NCBI RefSeq assembly: GCF_943914615.1
Contig: NZ_CALUCS010000012.1
Location: 10,006 to 74,005, forward strand
Source of the DNA: an uncultured Corynebacterium sp.
Lineage (GTDB): Bacteria > Actinomycetota > Actinomycetes > Mycobacteriales > Mycobacteriaceae
DNA length: 64,000 nucleotides
Direction of reading: 5' to 3'
In this document: piece after piece, positions 35,118 through 43,236 of the stretch
Layout of the letters: every line of letters starts with the position of its first letter
Numbering within the stretch: position 1 is the stretch's first letter
Made by a program: the position numbers and the translations under genes
Notes under the pieces: model-generated
Told to the model about the DNA's origin: nothing
The model's input: the letters and a program-made list of their open reading frames with translations, nothing else
Database searches by the model: none

Positions 35118-36557
35118 TTAGTAGCGGTAGTGCTCCGGCTTGAACGGGCCAGCAACGTCCACGCCGATGTACTCAGCCTGTTCCTTGGTCAACGTCGTCA
35201 GCTTGCCGCCGAGCGCCTCGACGTGGATGCGCGCAACCTTCTCGTCCAGGATCTTCGGCAGGCGGTAGACGTCATTGCCGTACTGGTCGGACTTCGTGTA
35301 CAGCTCGATCTGCGCGATCGTCTGGTCGGCGAAGGAGTTGGACATCACAAACGACGGGTGGCCGGTGGCGTTGCCCAGGTTCAGCAGACGCCCCTCACTG
35401 AGCACCACGATGGAGACCGGATCCCCATTCGCGCTTGGGAAGGTGAACTCGTCCACCTGCGGCTTGATGGTCACGCGGCTGACGTCCTCACGGTGCAGCA
35501 GGCTAGCCATGTCGATCTCGTTATCGAAGTGGCCAATGTTTCCGAGCACCGCATGGTTCTTCATCATCTGCATGTGCTCAAACGTGATGATTCCGAGGTT
35601 GCCCGTTGCGGTGATGACGATGTCGGCGTCGCTAATAAAGTCCTCAACCTGCACGACCTCGAAACCATCCATGAGCGCCTGCAGGGCGTTAATCGGGTCG
35701 ACCTCGGTGACCTTCACAATCGCGCCCTGACCCGCCAGTGCCTCGGCACAGCCCTTGCCAACATCGCCATAACCACACAGCAGCACCGACTTACCACCGA
35801 TCAGCATGTCGGTAGCGCGGTTGATGCCGTCGATCAGGGAGTGGCGGGTGCCGTAGCGGTTGTCGAACTTAGATTTCGTCACTGCATCGTTGACGTTCAT
35901 CGCCGGGAAGGGCAGCAGGCCCTGTTCCGCGAAGTGGTACAGGCGGTGCACGCCCGTCGTCGTTTCTTCGGTTACGCCCTTGATGTTTTCTGACGCCCGG
36001 CTCCAGAACTTACCGTCCGCCGCCAAGGTTTCACGCAGCATTCCGAGGAAGGCCTTGTATTCGTCTGCGTCCTGTTCTTCCGCGTCGGGAACCAGGCCAG
36101 CGTTTTCGAACTCCATGCCCTTAATGACGGCCATGGTCGCGTCGCCGCCGTCGTCGAGGATCATGTTGGCCTCCACGCCTTCACCCCAGGTGAAGATCTG
36201 CTTTAGGCACCACCAGTACTCGTCCAGGGTCTCGCCCTTCCAGGCGAAGACCGGTACGCCGGCGGGAGCCTCCGGGGTGCCGTCGCCGACGACGATGGCC
36301 GCAGCGGCCTCGTCTTGGGTAGAGAAGATGTTGCAGGATGCCCAGCGTACTTCTGCGCCGAGGGCCACCAGGGTTTCAATGAGCACGGCGGTCTGCACGG
36401 TCATGTGGATGGAGCCGGCGATGCGGGCACCCTTCAGGGGCTGCTCTTCTGCGTATTCGCTGCGCAGCTGCATCAGCCCGGGCATCTCGTATTCCGCCAG
36501 GCGGATCTGGTGGCGGCCGGCCTCAGCCAGCGAGAGATCCTTGACTTTAAACTCCAT
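35118..36557 (-). CDS. sahH: Adenosylhomocysteinase
   Basis: A 479-residue NAD-dependent SAH hydrolase. It cleaves S-adenosylhomocysteine to adenosine and homocysteine. Cofactor loop: VLLCGYGDVGKGCAEALAG. Substrate segments are EYWWCLKQIFTW and SKFDNRYGTRHSLIDGINR, and the C-terminus ends KPEHYRY as in all active enzymes. The insert typical of actinobacterial SahH is present near residues 150-190. It is the first gene of the sahH-tmk-mtrA-mtrB-lpqB series. Confidence 0.96.
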   Translation of the reverse strand: MEFKVKDLSLAEAGRHQIRLAEYEMPGLMQLRSEYAEEQPLKGARIAGSIHMTVQTAVLIETLVALGAEVRWASCNIFSTQDEAAAAIVVGDGTPEAPAGVPVFAWKGETLDEYWWCLKQIFTWGEGVEANMILDDGGDATMAVIKGMEFENAGLVPDAEEQDADEYKAFLGMLRETLAADGKFWSRASENIKGVTEETTTGVHRLYHFAEQGLLPFPAMNVNDAVTKSKFDNRYGTRHSLIDGINRATDMLIGGKSVLLCGYGDVGKGCAEALAGQGAIVKVTEVDPINALQALMDGFEVVQVEDFISDADIVITATGNLGIITFEHMQMMKNHAVLGNIGHFDNEIDMASLLHREDVSRVTIKPQVDEFTFPSANGDPVSIVVLSEGRLLNLGNATGHPSFVMSNSFADQTIAQIELYTKSDQYGNDVYRLPKILDEKVARIHVEALGGKLTTLTKEQAEYIGVDVAGPFKPEHYRY

Positions 36558-36636
36558 GGGTGGGGTGACTCCTCGGTAGAATTCTCAGGGTATAGCTTCC
36601 AGACAGTCTACTAGCTCGGGTTCTTGCGCTCGCGCA

Positions 36637-37017
36637 TTAGCTTAAGGCCTCGACAAAGGTTTCCAGCCCCTCTGCTTCTAGGTCTTCCTCGCCTTCGCGC
36701 CGTTCCATTTCCCTGTCCAGCAGCTGCAGCGCAACTTCCTGCAGGTTGGTTGGGCATTCGCCGATGTGGGCGCGGATAAAGGGGTGTTCGTCGGCCACCG
36801 TTGCCGTGCTGAAGGGCGCGCCGCCCCAGATCGCTGCGACCGTGGCCGCGCACAGGCCGATGGAGTAGTCCACCGAACCGGATTGTTCTTCGCGCAGGGC
36901 GAGGTTCACGGCGTCCACGAGACCCCCAGCTACCTCGGGACCGTCCAGGTCGGCCAGTTCGTCCAGGAAGTCCACGTTGTCTTCCTGCGAGAAGATGAAT
37001 TCGTCCCAGTTGCTCAT
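36637..37017 (-). CDS. DUF4259 family protein
   Basis: A 126-residue acidic protein matching DUF4259: MSNWDEFIFSQEDNVDFLDE, a central VNLALRE helix and a C-terminal Glu-rich tail. Function unknown; members are scattered through bacteria. ATG 37017 has AAAGGG six bases upstream, which is better than the upstream in-frame start at 37041. It is divergent from the Pro-rich membrane protein. Confidence 0.75.
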   Translation of the reverse strand: MSNWDEFIFSQEDNVDFLDELADLDGPEVAGGLVDAVNLALREEQSGSVDYSIGLCAATVAAIWGGAPFSTATVADEHPFIRAHIGECPTNLQEVALQLLDREMERREGEEDLEAEGLETFVEALS

Positions 37018-37171
37018 GGTGCTGCCCTTTCTGTCACTCAATTACCGACTGTAGCGCGTTTACACGCCCAATAGCTCTGGTCAAAGCCGTGTATCCCTGC
37101 TAGGCTCTGTTGTGCCTTAACCAAATTGTGATCTTTATTGAAGTATCTTTGCCGAAAAGGAGGTGAGCCAG

Positions 37172-37987
37172 ATGGCCGAAGAAGAACAACGCGGCGCCGA
37201 AGAAGAAAAGGGCAGCGCCGTCATCTACGAGACCGGCGAACAGCACTCCCCGGTTCCCCGCGCCATCAGTGGCATCGCCATCGTCGGCTTAGCCCTGGCC
37301 GGGATCATTGGCGTCTGGACCTGGCAGTCGGGCTCGGAGGCCACCTCCCCGAAGCACAAAACAGCAGAGGAGTCGACCGTCTCCATCAGCACGGGGGCCG
37401 CCTCCCAGGATCACGATGCGGTCTCCGACGAACCGACCCAGCAGCCGGATCCTCCCGCCTACTCCACGCGCGCCCCGCAGTCTGGGAACGGGTCGCACTT
37501 CAGCAACGTCGCCCCGCTGGGTCAGGATCCTTATCTGCCGCCCAACGCCTGGAGCGGCCAGCAGAATAACGGCTCACAGCCGTCCGAGACCATTGTCGCG
37601 GAAGGCCTAGAAGGCCACGGGCAGGCACAGCAGCCGCAGGTACCCACTCAGCCCCCATCGACTCAGCAGTTTCCGCAGGTCTCGTCGGCTCGACCGGGCG
37701 CATCTCAGGTAGAACAGCCAGGCACGAGTCAGCCTGGGCCGACCCAGCCCGGTACAACCAAGCCCGGCCCCACTACCGAGCCTGACAAGGGCACGGACGG
37801 CAGCGCCGAGATCCCGTTCCCGACGGATGGCTTCCCTCTGGAGCCCACCGACTCAACTAAGACCGCCGAGCCGAAGCGCGAGACTGACGCACCTAAGGAT
37901 CCAAAAGACAAGAAGCCCAGCGAGACCGCAGACGGCCCCACCGACACCACTGCGGGGCCTACGCCTAAGCCCCGGGACGGGCGATAA
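37172..37987 (+). CDS. Membrane-anchored Pro/Gly/Thr-rich protein of unknown function
   Basis: A 271-residue protein with a Glu-rich cytoplasmic N-terminus (AEEEQRGAEEEKG), one membrane helix (about residues 30-49, AISGIAIVGLALAGIIGVW) and a long, disordered outer part rich in Pro, Gly, Gln and Thr with repeats like QPGPTQPGTTKPGP. The tail is charged (EPKRETDAPKDPKDKKP). It is probably a cell-wall-spanning protein; I recognise no family. AAAAGGAGGTGAG is an almost perfect Shine-Dalgarno sequence ending just before ATG 37172. The last 23 bases overlap the convergent manA gene. Confidence 0.75.
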   Translation: MAEEEQRGAEEEKGSAVIYETGEQHSPVPRAISGIAIVGLALAGIIGVWTWQSGSEATSPKHKTAEESTVSISTGAASQDHDAVSDEPTQQPDPPAYSTRAPQSGNGSHFSNVAPLGQDPYLPPNAWSGQQNNGSQPSETIVAEGLEGHGQAQQPQVPTQPPSTQQFPQVSSARPGASQVEQPGTSQPGPTQPGTTKPGPTTEPDKGTDGSAEIPFPTDGFPLEPTDSTKTAEPKRETDAPKDPKDKKPSETADGPTDTTAGPTPKPRDGR

Positions 37988-39047
37988 AGGCCTTCCCGCG
38001 CACGTGCGCTTCCTCCCCTGCAGGCACCCACGCGGCGGAGCCACTGTCCAGGTGCAGCTCCCCGCACTCTGTGGCTCCCCCGACGGCCAGCACGATCGCC
38101 GGACCGGCGATCTCGGCCTCCCCGTCGACCCTGCGCAGAATGAATTCCTCTGCTGGGGTGTGGTAAACCCCGTCCGCATCGGCCTGTAGCCGCGGATCCG
38201 CGAGTTCTTCCCAACGCACCACGCTCAGCAGCTCTTCGACGTCGATGTGCTTGGGCGTCAGCCCGCAGCGCAGCACGTTATCCGAGTTCGCCATGATTTC
38301 TACACCGGTGCCGCGCACATAGGCGTGCAGCTGCCCGGCATCCAGGTATAGCGCCTCGCCTTCTTGCAGGACCACGCGGTTGAGCAGCAGCGCAAACAAC
38401 ACACCCCGGTCGTGCGGGTACTGCTGTTCCAGGCGCACCACCAGGTCCGCCACCTCACCCATCCAATCGTTCGCGTTGGCCGCGAGCTCTCGGCAGCGCC
38501 GCGTGAGGGCGTCAATAATCTCCGGAAGATCCCCCGCCGGCATGTGCAGCGCACGCTCGACCGCGCCGCGCAGATCGCCGCGCAGGAAATCCAGTTCGGG
38601 CAGCGCCAACCGATCCAGAAGCTCAGCCGTCCGGGCGACCGGCCGGAAACCTGCCATCGCCTCAAACTCGCCCAGGGCGACTAGCAGTTCGGGCTTGTGG
38701 TTATCGTCCTTGTAGTTGCGTTCGAAGGCGTCGCGGGCGATCCCGGCGGCCTCGTCGGCGGCGAATCCCGCTTCGGCCTGTGCCTTCGTCGGATGCACCT
38801 GAATACTCAGCGCACGCTCGGCCGCGAGCAGCTTCAGCAGGAACGGCAGGCGCGTGTGCCCCTGCCCCAGCTGTCCTTCGGGGTCGGCGGTAATCAGGTC
38901 CAGCAGCTCCCCGGGAGCGCCCGGGTGCGCACCGAACCACAGCTCAGCTTCGGGTTTTTCGGTGGGAGTCGGCCGCCCCTGCAGCTTCGCCAGAGACTCG
39001 TGTGACCCCCAGGCGTAGTTCTGGACAGCACCTTCGATGCAGCGCAT
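37965..39047 (-). CDS. manA: Mannose-6-phosphate isomerase, class I
   Basis: A 360-residue type I phosphomannose isomerase that interconverts fructose-6-P and mannose-6-P. Zinc and active-site segments: EAELWFGAHPGAPG, SIQVHPTKAQAEAGF, KPELLVALGEFEAM, LDAGQLHAYVRGTGVEIMA. The first residues MRCIEGAVQNYAWGSHE are typical. The product feeds GDP-mannose synthesis for lipomannan and glycolipids. It lies nine bases downstream of the phosphomannomutase gene and converges on the Pro-rich protein gene with a 23-base overlap. Confidence 0.95.
   Translation of the reverse strand: MRCIEGAVQNYAWGSHESLAKLQGRPTPTEKPEAELWFGAHPGAPGELLDLITADPEGQLGQGHTRLPFLLKLLAAERALSIQVHPTKAQAEAGFAADEAAGIARDAFERNYKDDNHKPELLVALGEFEAMAGFRPVARTAELLDRLALPELDFLRGDLRGAVERALHMPAGDLPEIIDALTRRCRELAANANDWMGEVADLVVRLEQQYPHDRGVLFALLLNRVVLQEGEALYLDAGQLHAYVRGTGVEIMANSDNVLRCGLTPKHIDVEELLSVVRWEELADPRLQADADGVYHTPAEEFILRRVDGEAEIAGPAIVLAVGGATECGELHLDSGSAAWVPAGEEAHVRGKAFIARPGA
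38508..38517 (+). repeat. GGCGTCAATA dispersed motif
   Basis: Exact copy inside manA. On the coding strand it reads ATT GAC GCC. Confidence 0.6.
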
Positions 39048-39056
39048 ATGTGCCTC

Positions 39057-40433
39057 CTAAGCGCGGATCACGGCGAGAGCTTCTTCGACGATGGCCTGTA
39101 CTCTCTCGTCGTCGCGAGCTTCGACGTTAAGGCGCAGCAGCGGTTCGGTATTTGACGCCCTCACGTTCAGCCACGAGCCGTCCTGCAACTCGATGGTCAC
39201 GCCGTCCAGCCGGTCGACGGAGGCAGTGCGGTCAGCAAAGGCCTCCACCACGGCCTCGGTGCGTCCCGCCTGGTCGGCTACCTCGGAGTTAATCTCCCCG
39301 GAAGCGCGGTAGGTCTCGTAGGCTCGCTTCAGCTCGGATAGTGGCTTATCCTGCTCGCCGAGGGTGGCCAGCACGTGGAGGGCAGCCAGCATGCCAGAGT
39401 CGGCGTTGAAGAAGTCGCTGAAGTAGTAGTGCGCGGAGTGTTCGCCGCCAAAGACAGCACCTTCCTTGGCCATCTGGGCCTTGATGAAGGAGTGGCCAAC
39501 GCGGGTGCGCACCGGCTTGCCCCCCTTCGCCTCCACCAATTCGCGCACGGACTTGGAGGTGATCAGGTTGTGGATGATCGTCGCGCCCGGCCGCTCGTCC
39601 AGGTAGCGCTCGGCGATCATGGCGCAGATGGTGGAGGGGGAAACGGCCTCGCCCAGCTCGTCCACGATGAAGCAGCGGTCCGCGTCGCCGTCGAACGCGA
39701 TACCGAGGTCCGCGCCCTTCTCCACGGTGAACTTCTGCAAATCCACCAAGTTCTTCGGGTCCAGCGGGTTGGCCTCGTGGTTCGGGAAGTTGCCATCGAG
39801 CTCGAAGTAGAGGTCGAAGATTTCCAACGACTCCTGCTTCAGCACGGCGGGAACGGTCAGCCCACCCATGCCGTTGCCCGCGTCCACCGCGAGCTTCAGG
39901 GGGCGGATGTTCAGCGGCACCAGGTTGTTCAGGTACTCGGCGTAGCCTTCCAGCACGTCCTCGGTGGTGTTGGTGCCGGGCTCGCCGTCGTAGGCGGGAA
40001 TGCCTTCGACCAGTTCGTTGGAGATGCGGTCCAGGCCGGAATCCTGCCCCACCGGGCGGGCGCCGGCACGGCAGAGCTTGATGCCGTTGTACTTCGCCGG
40101 GTTGTGAGAGGCGGTAAACATGGCGCCCGGGCATTCCTTCACACCGCTGGCGTAGTACAGCTCGTCGGTGCTGGTAAGCCCCAGGGTGATAGTGTCCAGC
40201 CCTTGCGCATTGACGCCTTCGGCGAAGGCGGCCGCCAGGCTCGGGGAGCTATCGCGCATATCGTGGCCGATGACAATCGTCTCTGCGCCTTCTTCGCGCA
40301 TCAGGCGGGCGAAGGAGGCCGCCACGTCTCGCACGAACTGCTCGTTGAGGAATCCGGCGCCCTCGCCGACAACTCCACGGACGTCATAGGCCTTGATGGC
40401 CGCTGCAACATCTTTGGGGGAATGGGTAGCCAT
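39057..40433 (-). CDS. Phosphomannomutase/phosphoglucomutase
   Basis: A 458-residue alpha-D-phosphohexomutase. The phosphoserine loop is TASHNPAKYNGIK, the metal loop is DGDADRC, the sugar loop is GGEHSAHY and the C-terminal phosphate loop is VRASNTEPLLRLN. It converts mannose-6-P to mannose-1-P, the substrate of the guanylyltransferase encoded at 42 kb. It is the positional match of Rv3257c (manB/pmmA). It is co-directional with manA and the DUF3499 gene. Confidence 0.95.
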   Translation of the reverse strand: MATHSPKDVAAAIKAYDVRGVVGEGAGFLNEQFVRDVAASFARLMREEGAETIVIGHDMRDSSPSLAAAFAEGVNAQGLDTITLGLTSTDELYYASGVKECPGAMFTASHNPAKYNGIKLCRAGARPVGQDSGLDRISNELVEGIPAYDGEPGTNTTEDVLEGYAEYLNNLVPLNIRPLKLAVDAGNGMGGLTVPAVLKQESLEIFDLYFELDGNFPNHEANPLDPKNLVDLQKFTVEKGADLGIAFDGDADRCFIVDELGEAVSPSTICAMIAERYLDERPGATIIHNLITSKSVRELVEAKGGKPVRTRVGHSFIKAQMAKEGAVFGGEHSAHYYFSDFFNADSGMLAALHVLATLGEQDKPLSELKRAYETYRASGEINSEVADQAGRTEAVVEAFADRTASVDRLDGVTIELQDGSWLNVRASNTEPLLRLNVEARDDERVQAIVEEALAVIRA

Positions 40434-40447
40434 GGGGTTTCCTTTCG

Positions 40448-40882
40448 CTAGTGCTGGTCGCGGACCGCACGCAGGTGACGGCGCGGCGTGGACCGGGGCA
40501 GGTTCTTCATGGAGGGATGGTGCGGCGTGGACTCGGGGATTTCCGAGCGCCGGTAAAGCCGGGGAGCCGGTTGCGCTTCCGCTTGCTTTTCGTGCTCGGC
40601 GGCTTGTTGCACGGCCTCGGCCAGCGCCATCAGGTCTTCTTCCTCGGCGTCGGAGGCTGTGTCCTCGCCCTCCACGGGCTCGTCGGTGAATTCCAGTGTC
40701 CAGCCCTGCGGGACAGTGGTGCGGCGGGCGTGGTTTTCACATAGGTCCCACCGGTGAGGGTTTCCGCTAACGCTCAGCGGCCCCACGATGGCCAGCTGCT
40801 CTGCATAGTTGAACTCCAGCGTGGCAACGGCGGGCTTACCGCAGCCGGGGCGAGAGCATTGTCGGATAAAAGTCACGCGCAT
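40448..40882 (-). CDS. DUF3499 small zinc-ribbon-like protein
   Basis: A 144-residue protein with RQCSRPGCGKPAV at its start and DLCENHARRT later, giving a CxxxxC...CxxH pattern likely to bind zinc. The middle is acidic and the end basic (RSTPRRHLRAV). This is the DUF3499 family (Rv3258c-like), always near whiB2 and pmm; function unknown. ATG 40882 is chosen because the conserved sequence begins MRVTFIRQC; the longer open frame crosses the neighbouring gene. Confidence 0.83.
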   Translation of the reverse strand: MRVTFIRQCSRPGCGKPAVATLEFNYAEQLAIVGPLSVSGNPHRWDLCENHARRTTVPQGWTLEFTDEPVEGEDTASDAEEEDLMALAEAVQQAAEHEKQAEAQPAPRLYRRSEIPESTPHHPSMKNLPRSTPRRHLRAVRDQH

Positions 40883-40944
40883 TAGTGTAGCCCTTTTATT
40901 CTGGCTTTCGAGCGTGCCCTCGTGGCATGTCGCCACGGTGCGGT

Positions 40945-40950
40945 TAAGAT
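40945..40950 (+). promoter_or_regulatory. Possible -10 box of the Rv3259-like gene
   Basis: TAAGAT ends eight bases before ATG 40959 and no ribosome binding site is seen, so the transcript may be leaderless. Confidence 0.35.
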
Positions 40951-40958
40951 GTGTCCCT

Positions 40959-41411
40959 ATGAAGCAGGACGCGCGCATGAGGCAGGACCCCCGCGGCAGG
41001 GGCATCCGGGGCATCTTGCTTCCGGAGGTGCCGCGGAACAAGTCGCGTTCGGAGCGCTTCGACGATGCGGTCTTGGATGCTTTCGAGCCTATTTTGGAGC
41101 GTTTTGACGCCGAACTGTCCAGCCTCGATGTCGCCGTCGATGTCGTGCCGCGCATGCGGCTGAGCACGGGTTATCGGCAGTGGCCGGAAGATGTGGTCGC
41201 CGATGGTCAGGTTCCGCTGGGCCGGCTAGTAACCGCCGGCGTGGATAACACTGGCGCTCCTACCCGCCCGCGCATAATTATCTTCCGCCGTCCAGTGGAG
41301 TCTCGCGCGACTTCTGCGCGGGAGCTGCAGGACATCCTGCGGATGATCATTGTGCGCCTGGTGGCCTGCTACCTGAACGTCTCCCCCACTCAGATCGACC
41401 CCCGACTTTAG
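40959..41411 (+). CDS. Rv3259-like zincin-family protein without HExxH
   Basis: A 150-residue protein that occupies the place of Rv3259 between DUF3499 and whiB2. The family is related to the PF06262 zincins. Here the helix that should carry HExxHxxG reads MIIVRLVACYLNV, so the zinc ligands are gone and peptidase activity is unlikely. The C-terminus TQIDPRL is conserved in position. I chose ATG 40959; an internal ATG at 40977 is possible. It converges with whiB2, with the stops abutting. Confidence 0.65.
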   Translation: MKQDARMRQDPRGRGIRGILLPEVPRNKSRSERFDDAVLDAFEPILERFDAELSSLDVAVDVVPRMRLSTGYRQWPEDVVADGQVPLGRLVTAGVDNTGAPTRPRIIIFRRPVESRATSARELQDILRMIIVRLVACYLNVSPTQIDPRL

Positions 41412-41777
41412 TTAGCCGATACGCTTCTTCAGTCGGCGGCGCTCACGCTCGGAGAGGCCGCCCCAGATACCGAAACGCTCGTCGTGCTCCAACGCATATT
41501 CCAGGCATTCGTCGCGCACACCACAGGCCTGGCAGATGCGCTTAGCCTCGCGGGTGGAGCCACCCTTCTCTGGGAAGAAGGCCTCCGGGTCAGTTTGTGC
41601 GCAGAGCGCCTGCTCTTGCCAGTCCTGCTCTACCGCGTCGAAGAGCAGATCGAAGTCCTGCGTCAGATCGAAGAGGTTCTTCTGGCGAGCTTCATTGTCC
41701 ACGTTCGCCTCCTGCTCTACCGCCGAGGAGCCGTCAGCAAAGTGGCCACGAAGGGCTGTGTCTACTGACTTTTCCAC
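41412..41777 (-). CDS. whiB2: WhiB2/WhmD-type [4Fe-4S] regulator
   Basis: A 121-residue WhiB protein of the WhmD class, which regulates septation. The cluster cysteines are in ALCAQTDPEAFF and ICQACGVRDEC; FGIWGGLSERERRRLKKRIG gives the glycine turn and the basic tail. The N-terminal 50 residues are extended and acidic, as in other WhiB2 proteins. The start may be later than 41777; internal valine codons exist. It is preceded by a 301-base region with repeats. Confidence 0.93.
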   Translation of the reverse strand: MEKSVDTALRGHFADGSSAVEQEANVDNEARQKNLFDLTQDFDLLFDAVEQDWQEQALCAQTDPEAFFPEKGGSTREAKRICQACGVRDECLEYALEHDERFGIWGGLSERERRRLKKRIG

Positions 41778-42078
41778 GGGAGTCTCCTCATCTGATGCCT
41801 GTCTTTATCGGTCTACTGAAGATTACACACTGGTAATTACACCGCGTCAAGCTTTGAGGAAATCCCTCGAGCCACATCAGTCACATCTGTCACAAGCTTC
41901 TCAGTAACCCCACTCTCCTGAGAAAATAGACTCACATGCAACCACAACGTATGCACGAAGCACTATCTAAAACCACAATATATAGACATTTTCCTGAACC
42001 TTTAGTTGAGGACACACTAGATGTAGTGAAATTTGTCTAAATTTTTCCTCGGACGGCAAAAACTCTCCAAAGCCCGCA
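41778..42078 (-). promoter_or_regulatory. Intergenic region upstream of whiB2
   Basis: These 301 bases hold no credible gene. They are AT-rich towards manC. Bases 41873-41894 contain two imperfect 9-base direct repeats plus a partial third. No strong terminator for manC is visible. It probably carries the whiB2 promoter and operators. Confidence 0.6.
41873..41894. repeat. Direct repeats upstream of whiB2
   Basis: CACATCAGT, CACATCTGT and CACA follow each other without gaps (TGTGACAGA-type units on the minus strand), about 96-117 bases upstream of the whiB2 start. The spacing of nine bases is close to one helical turn. They do not form the GlxR palindrome. Confidence 0.5.
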
Positions 42079-43161
42079 CTAGATGTCGGACGAGAAGCGC
42101 ACACCACCGTCCGGCAAGCTCACTCCCGGCCACACGCGCAGGCCGTCGCGCAGTTCGCAGCGGGCGCCGATGACGGCTCCCTCACCGACCACGCAGTCCA
42201 CCAGGTGAGCTCGCGCACCGATGCGCACTCCGGCGGCGATTACGCAACGCTCCACTGTCGCGCCCGCCTCGATCTGCACGCCGTCGAAGACCACGGATTC
42301 TTCCACGCGTGCCCCACCGCCGATCTCCACGCCGCGACCGATCACGGTGCCGCCCAGCAGCAGTGCACCGCCGGCGATGGCGCTGGACTCGTCCACCAGG
42401 CTCTCCCCGTGGCGTCCGGCAAGCAGTGGCGAGGGCGCGATGCCGCGCACCAGGTCCGAGGACCCGCGCACGAAGTCCGCTGGCGTGCCCATGTCACGCC
42501 AATAGGACTGATCCACGTGGCCAAACACGCGAGCACCCGACTCCAGCAGACCCGGGAAGATCTCGCGCTCCACGCTCACCGGGCGGCCGGCGGGGATCTT
42601 CTCGATCACGGAGCGGTTGAACACGTAGCTGCCAGCGTTAATCTGATCCGTCGGCGGATCCTCCGTCTTCTCCAGGAACGCGCTCACGCGACCGTCGGCA
42701 TCCGTCGGCACGCAGCCGAAGGCGCGGGGGTCGGAGACGCGCAGCAGGTGCAGCGTCACGTCAGCCTCCTGCTCCGCGTGGGTCTTCAGCACGGCATTCA
42801 GGTCCGTCCCGCCGAGCACGTCGCCGTTGAAAACCATGGCGCGGTCGTAGCGCAGGTGGTCCAGCACGTTGCGAATGCCACCACCGGTGCCCAGCGGCTC
42901 TTCCTCCACCACGTACTCGATCTCCAGGCCCAGGTGGCTGCCATCGCCGAAGTGTTCCTCAAAGACCTCAGCCTTAAACGAGGTGCCGAGCACCACGTGT
43001 GTCATACCGGCGGCCTTAATGCGGGCCAGGAGGTGCTCCAGGAATGGTGCGCCCGCCACCGGCAGCATCGGCTTCGGGATGGAGTTAGTCAGGGGGCGCA
43101 GTCGAGTGCCCTTGCCTCCGACCAGGATCACTGCGTCGGTCGTGGCTGCGAGATCTACCAC
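42079..43161 (-). CDS. Mannose-1-phosphate guanylyltransferase (Rv3264c-like)
   Basis: A 360-residue nucleotidyltransferase. It has the signature LVGGKGTRLRPLT, KPMLPVAG, and FNGDVLGG for the metal-binding Asp. The C-terminal part is a left-handed beta-helix with hexapeptide-like repeats (GGALLLGGTVIGRGVEIGGG). By position it is the GDP-mannose synthase (Rv3264c type), using the product of the PMM gene at 39-40 kb. Related enzymes make dTDP-glucose, so specificity is inferred from context. Confidence 0.88.
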   Translation of the reverse strand: MVDLAATTDAVILVGGKGTRLRPLTNSIPKPMLPVAGAPFLEHLLARIKAAGMTHVVLGTSFKAEVFEEHFGDGSHLGLEIEYVVEEEPLGTGGGIRNVLDHLRYDRAMVFNGDVLGGTDLNAVLKTHAEQEADVTLHLLRVSDPRAFGCVPTDADGRVSAFLEKTEDPPTDQINAGSYVFNRSVIEKIPAGRPVSVEREIFPGLLESGARVFGHVDQSYWRDMGTPADFVRGSSDLVRGIAPSPLLAGRHGESLVDESSAIAGGALLLGGTVIGRGVEIGGGARVEESVVFDGVQIEAGATVERCVIAAGVRIGARAHLVDCVVGEGAVIGARCELRDGLRVWPGVSLPDGGVRFSSDI

Positions 43162-43236
43162 TTCTTTGGCCTTTCTGTTCCTTACTGCTTCTTGCTATTG
43201 GTTTTCACACACTAGTCACTGTTTTTGCCGCGGCGT

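Noticed and set aside
37127..37142. TGTGATCTTTATTGAA as a GlxR site
   Set aside because: Only the first half matches; TTGAA replaces TCACA.
41880..41895. GlxR site in the whiB2 upstream region
   Set aside because: The TGTGA words are direct, not inverted, repeats.
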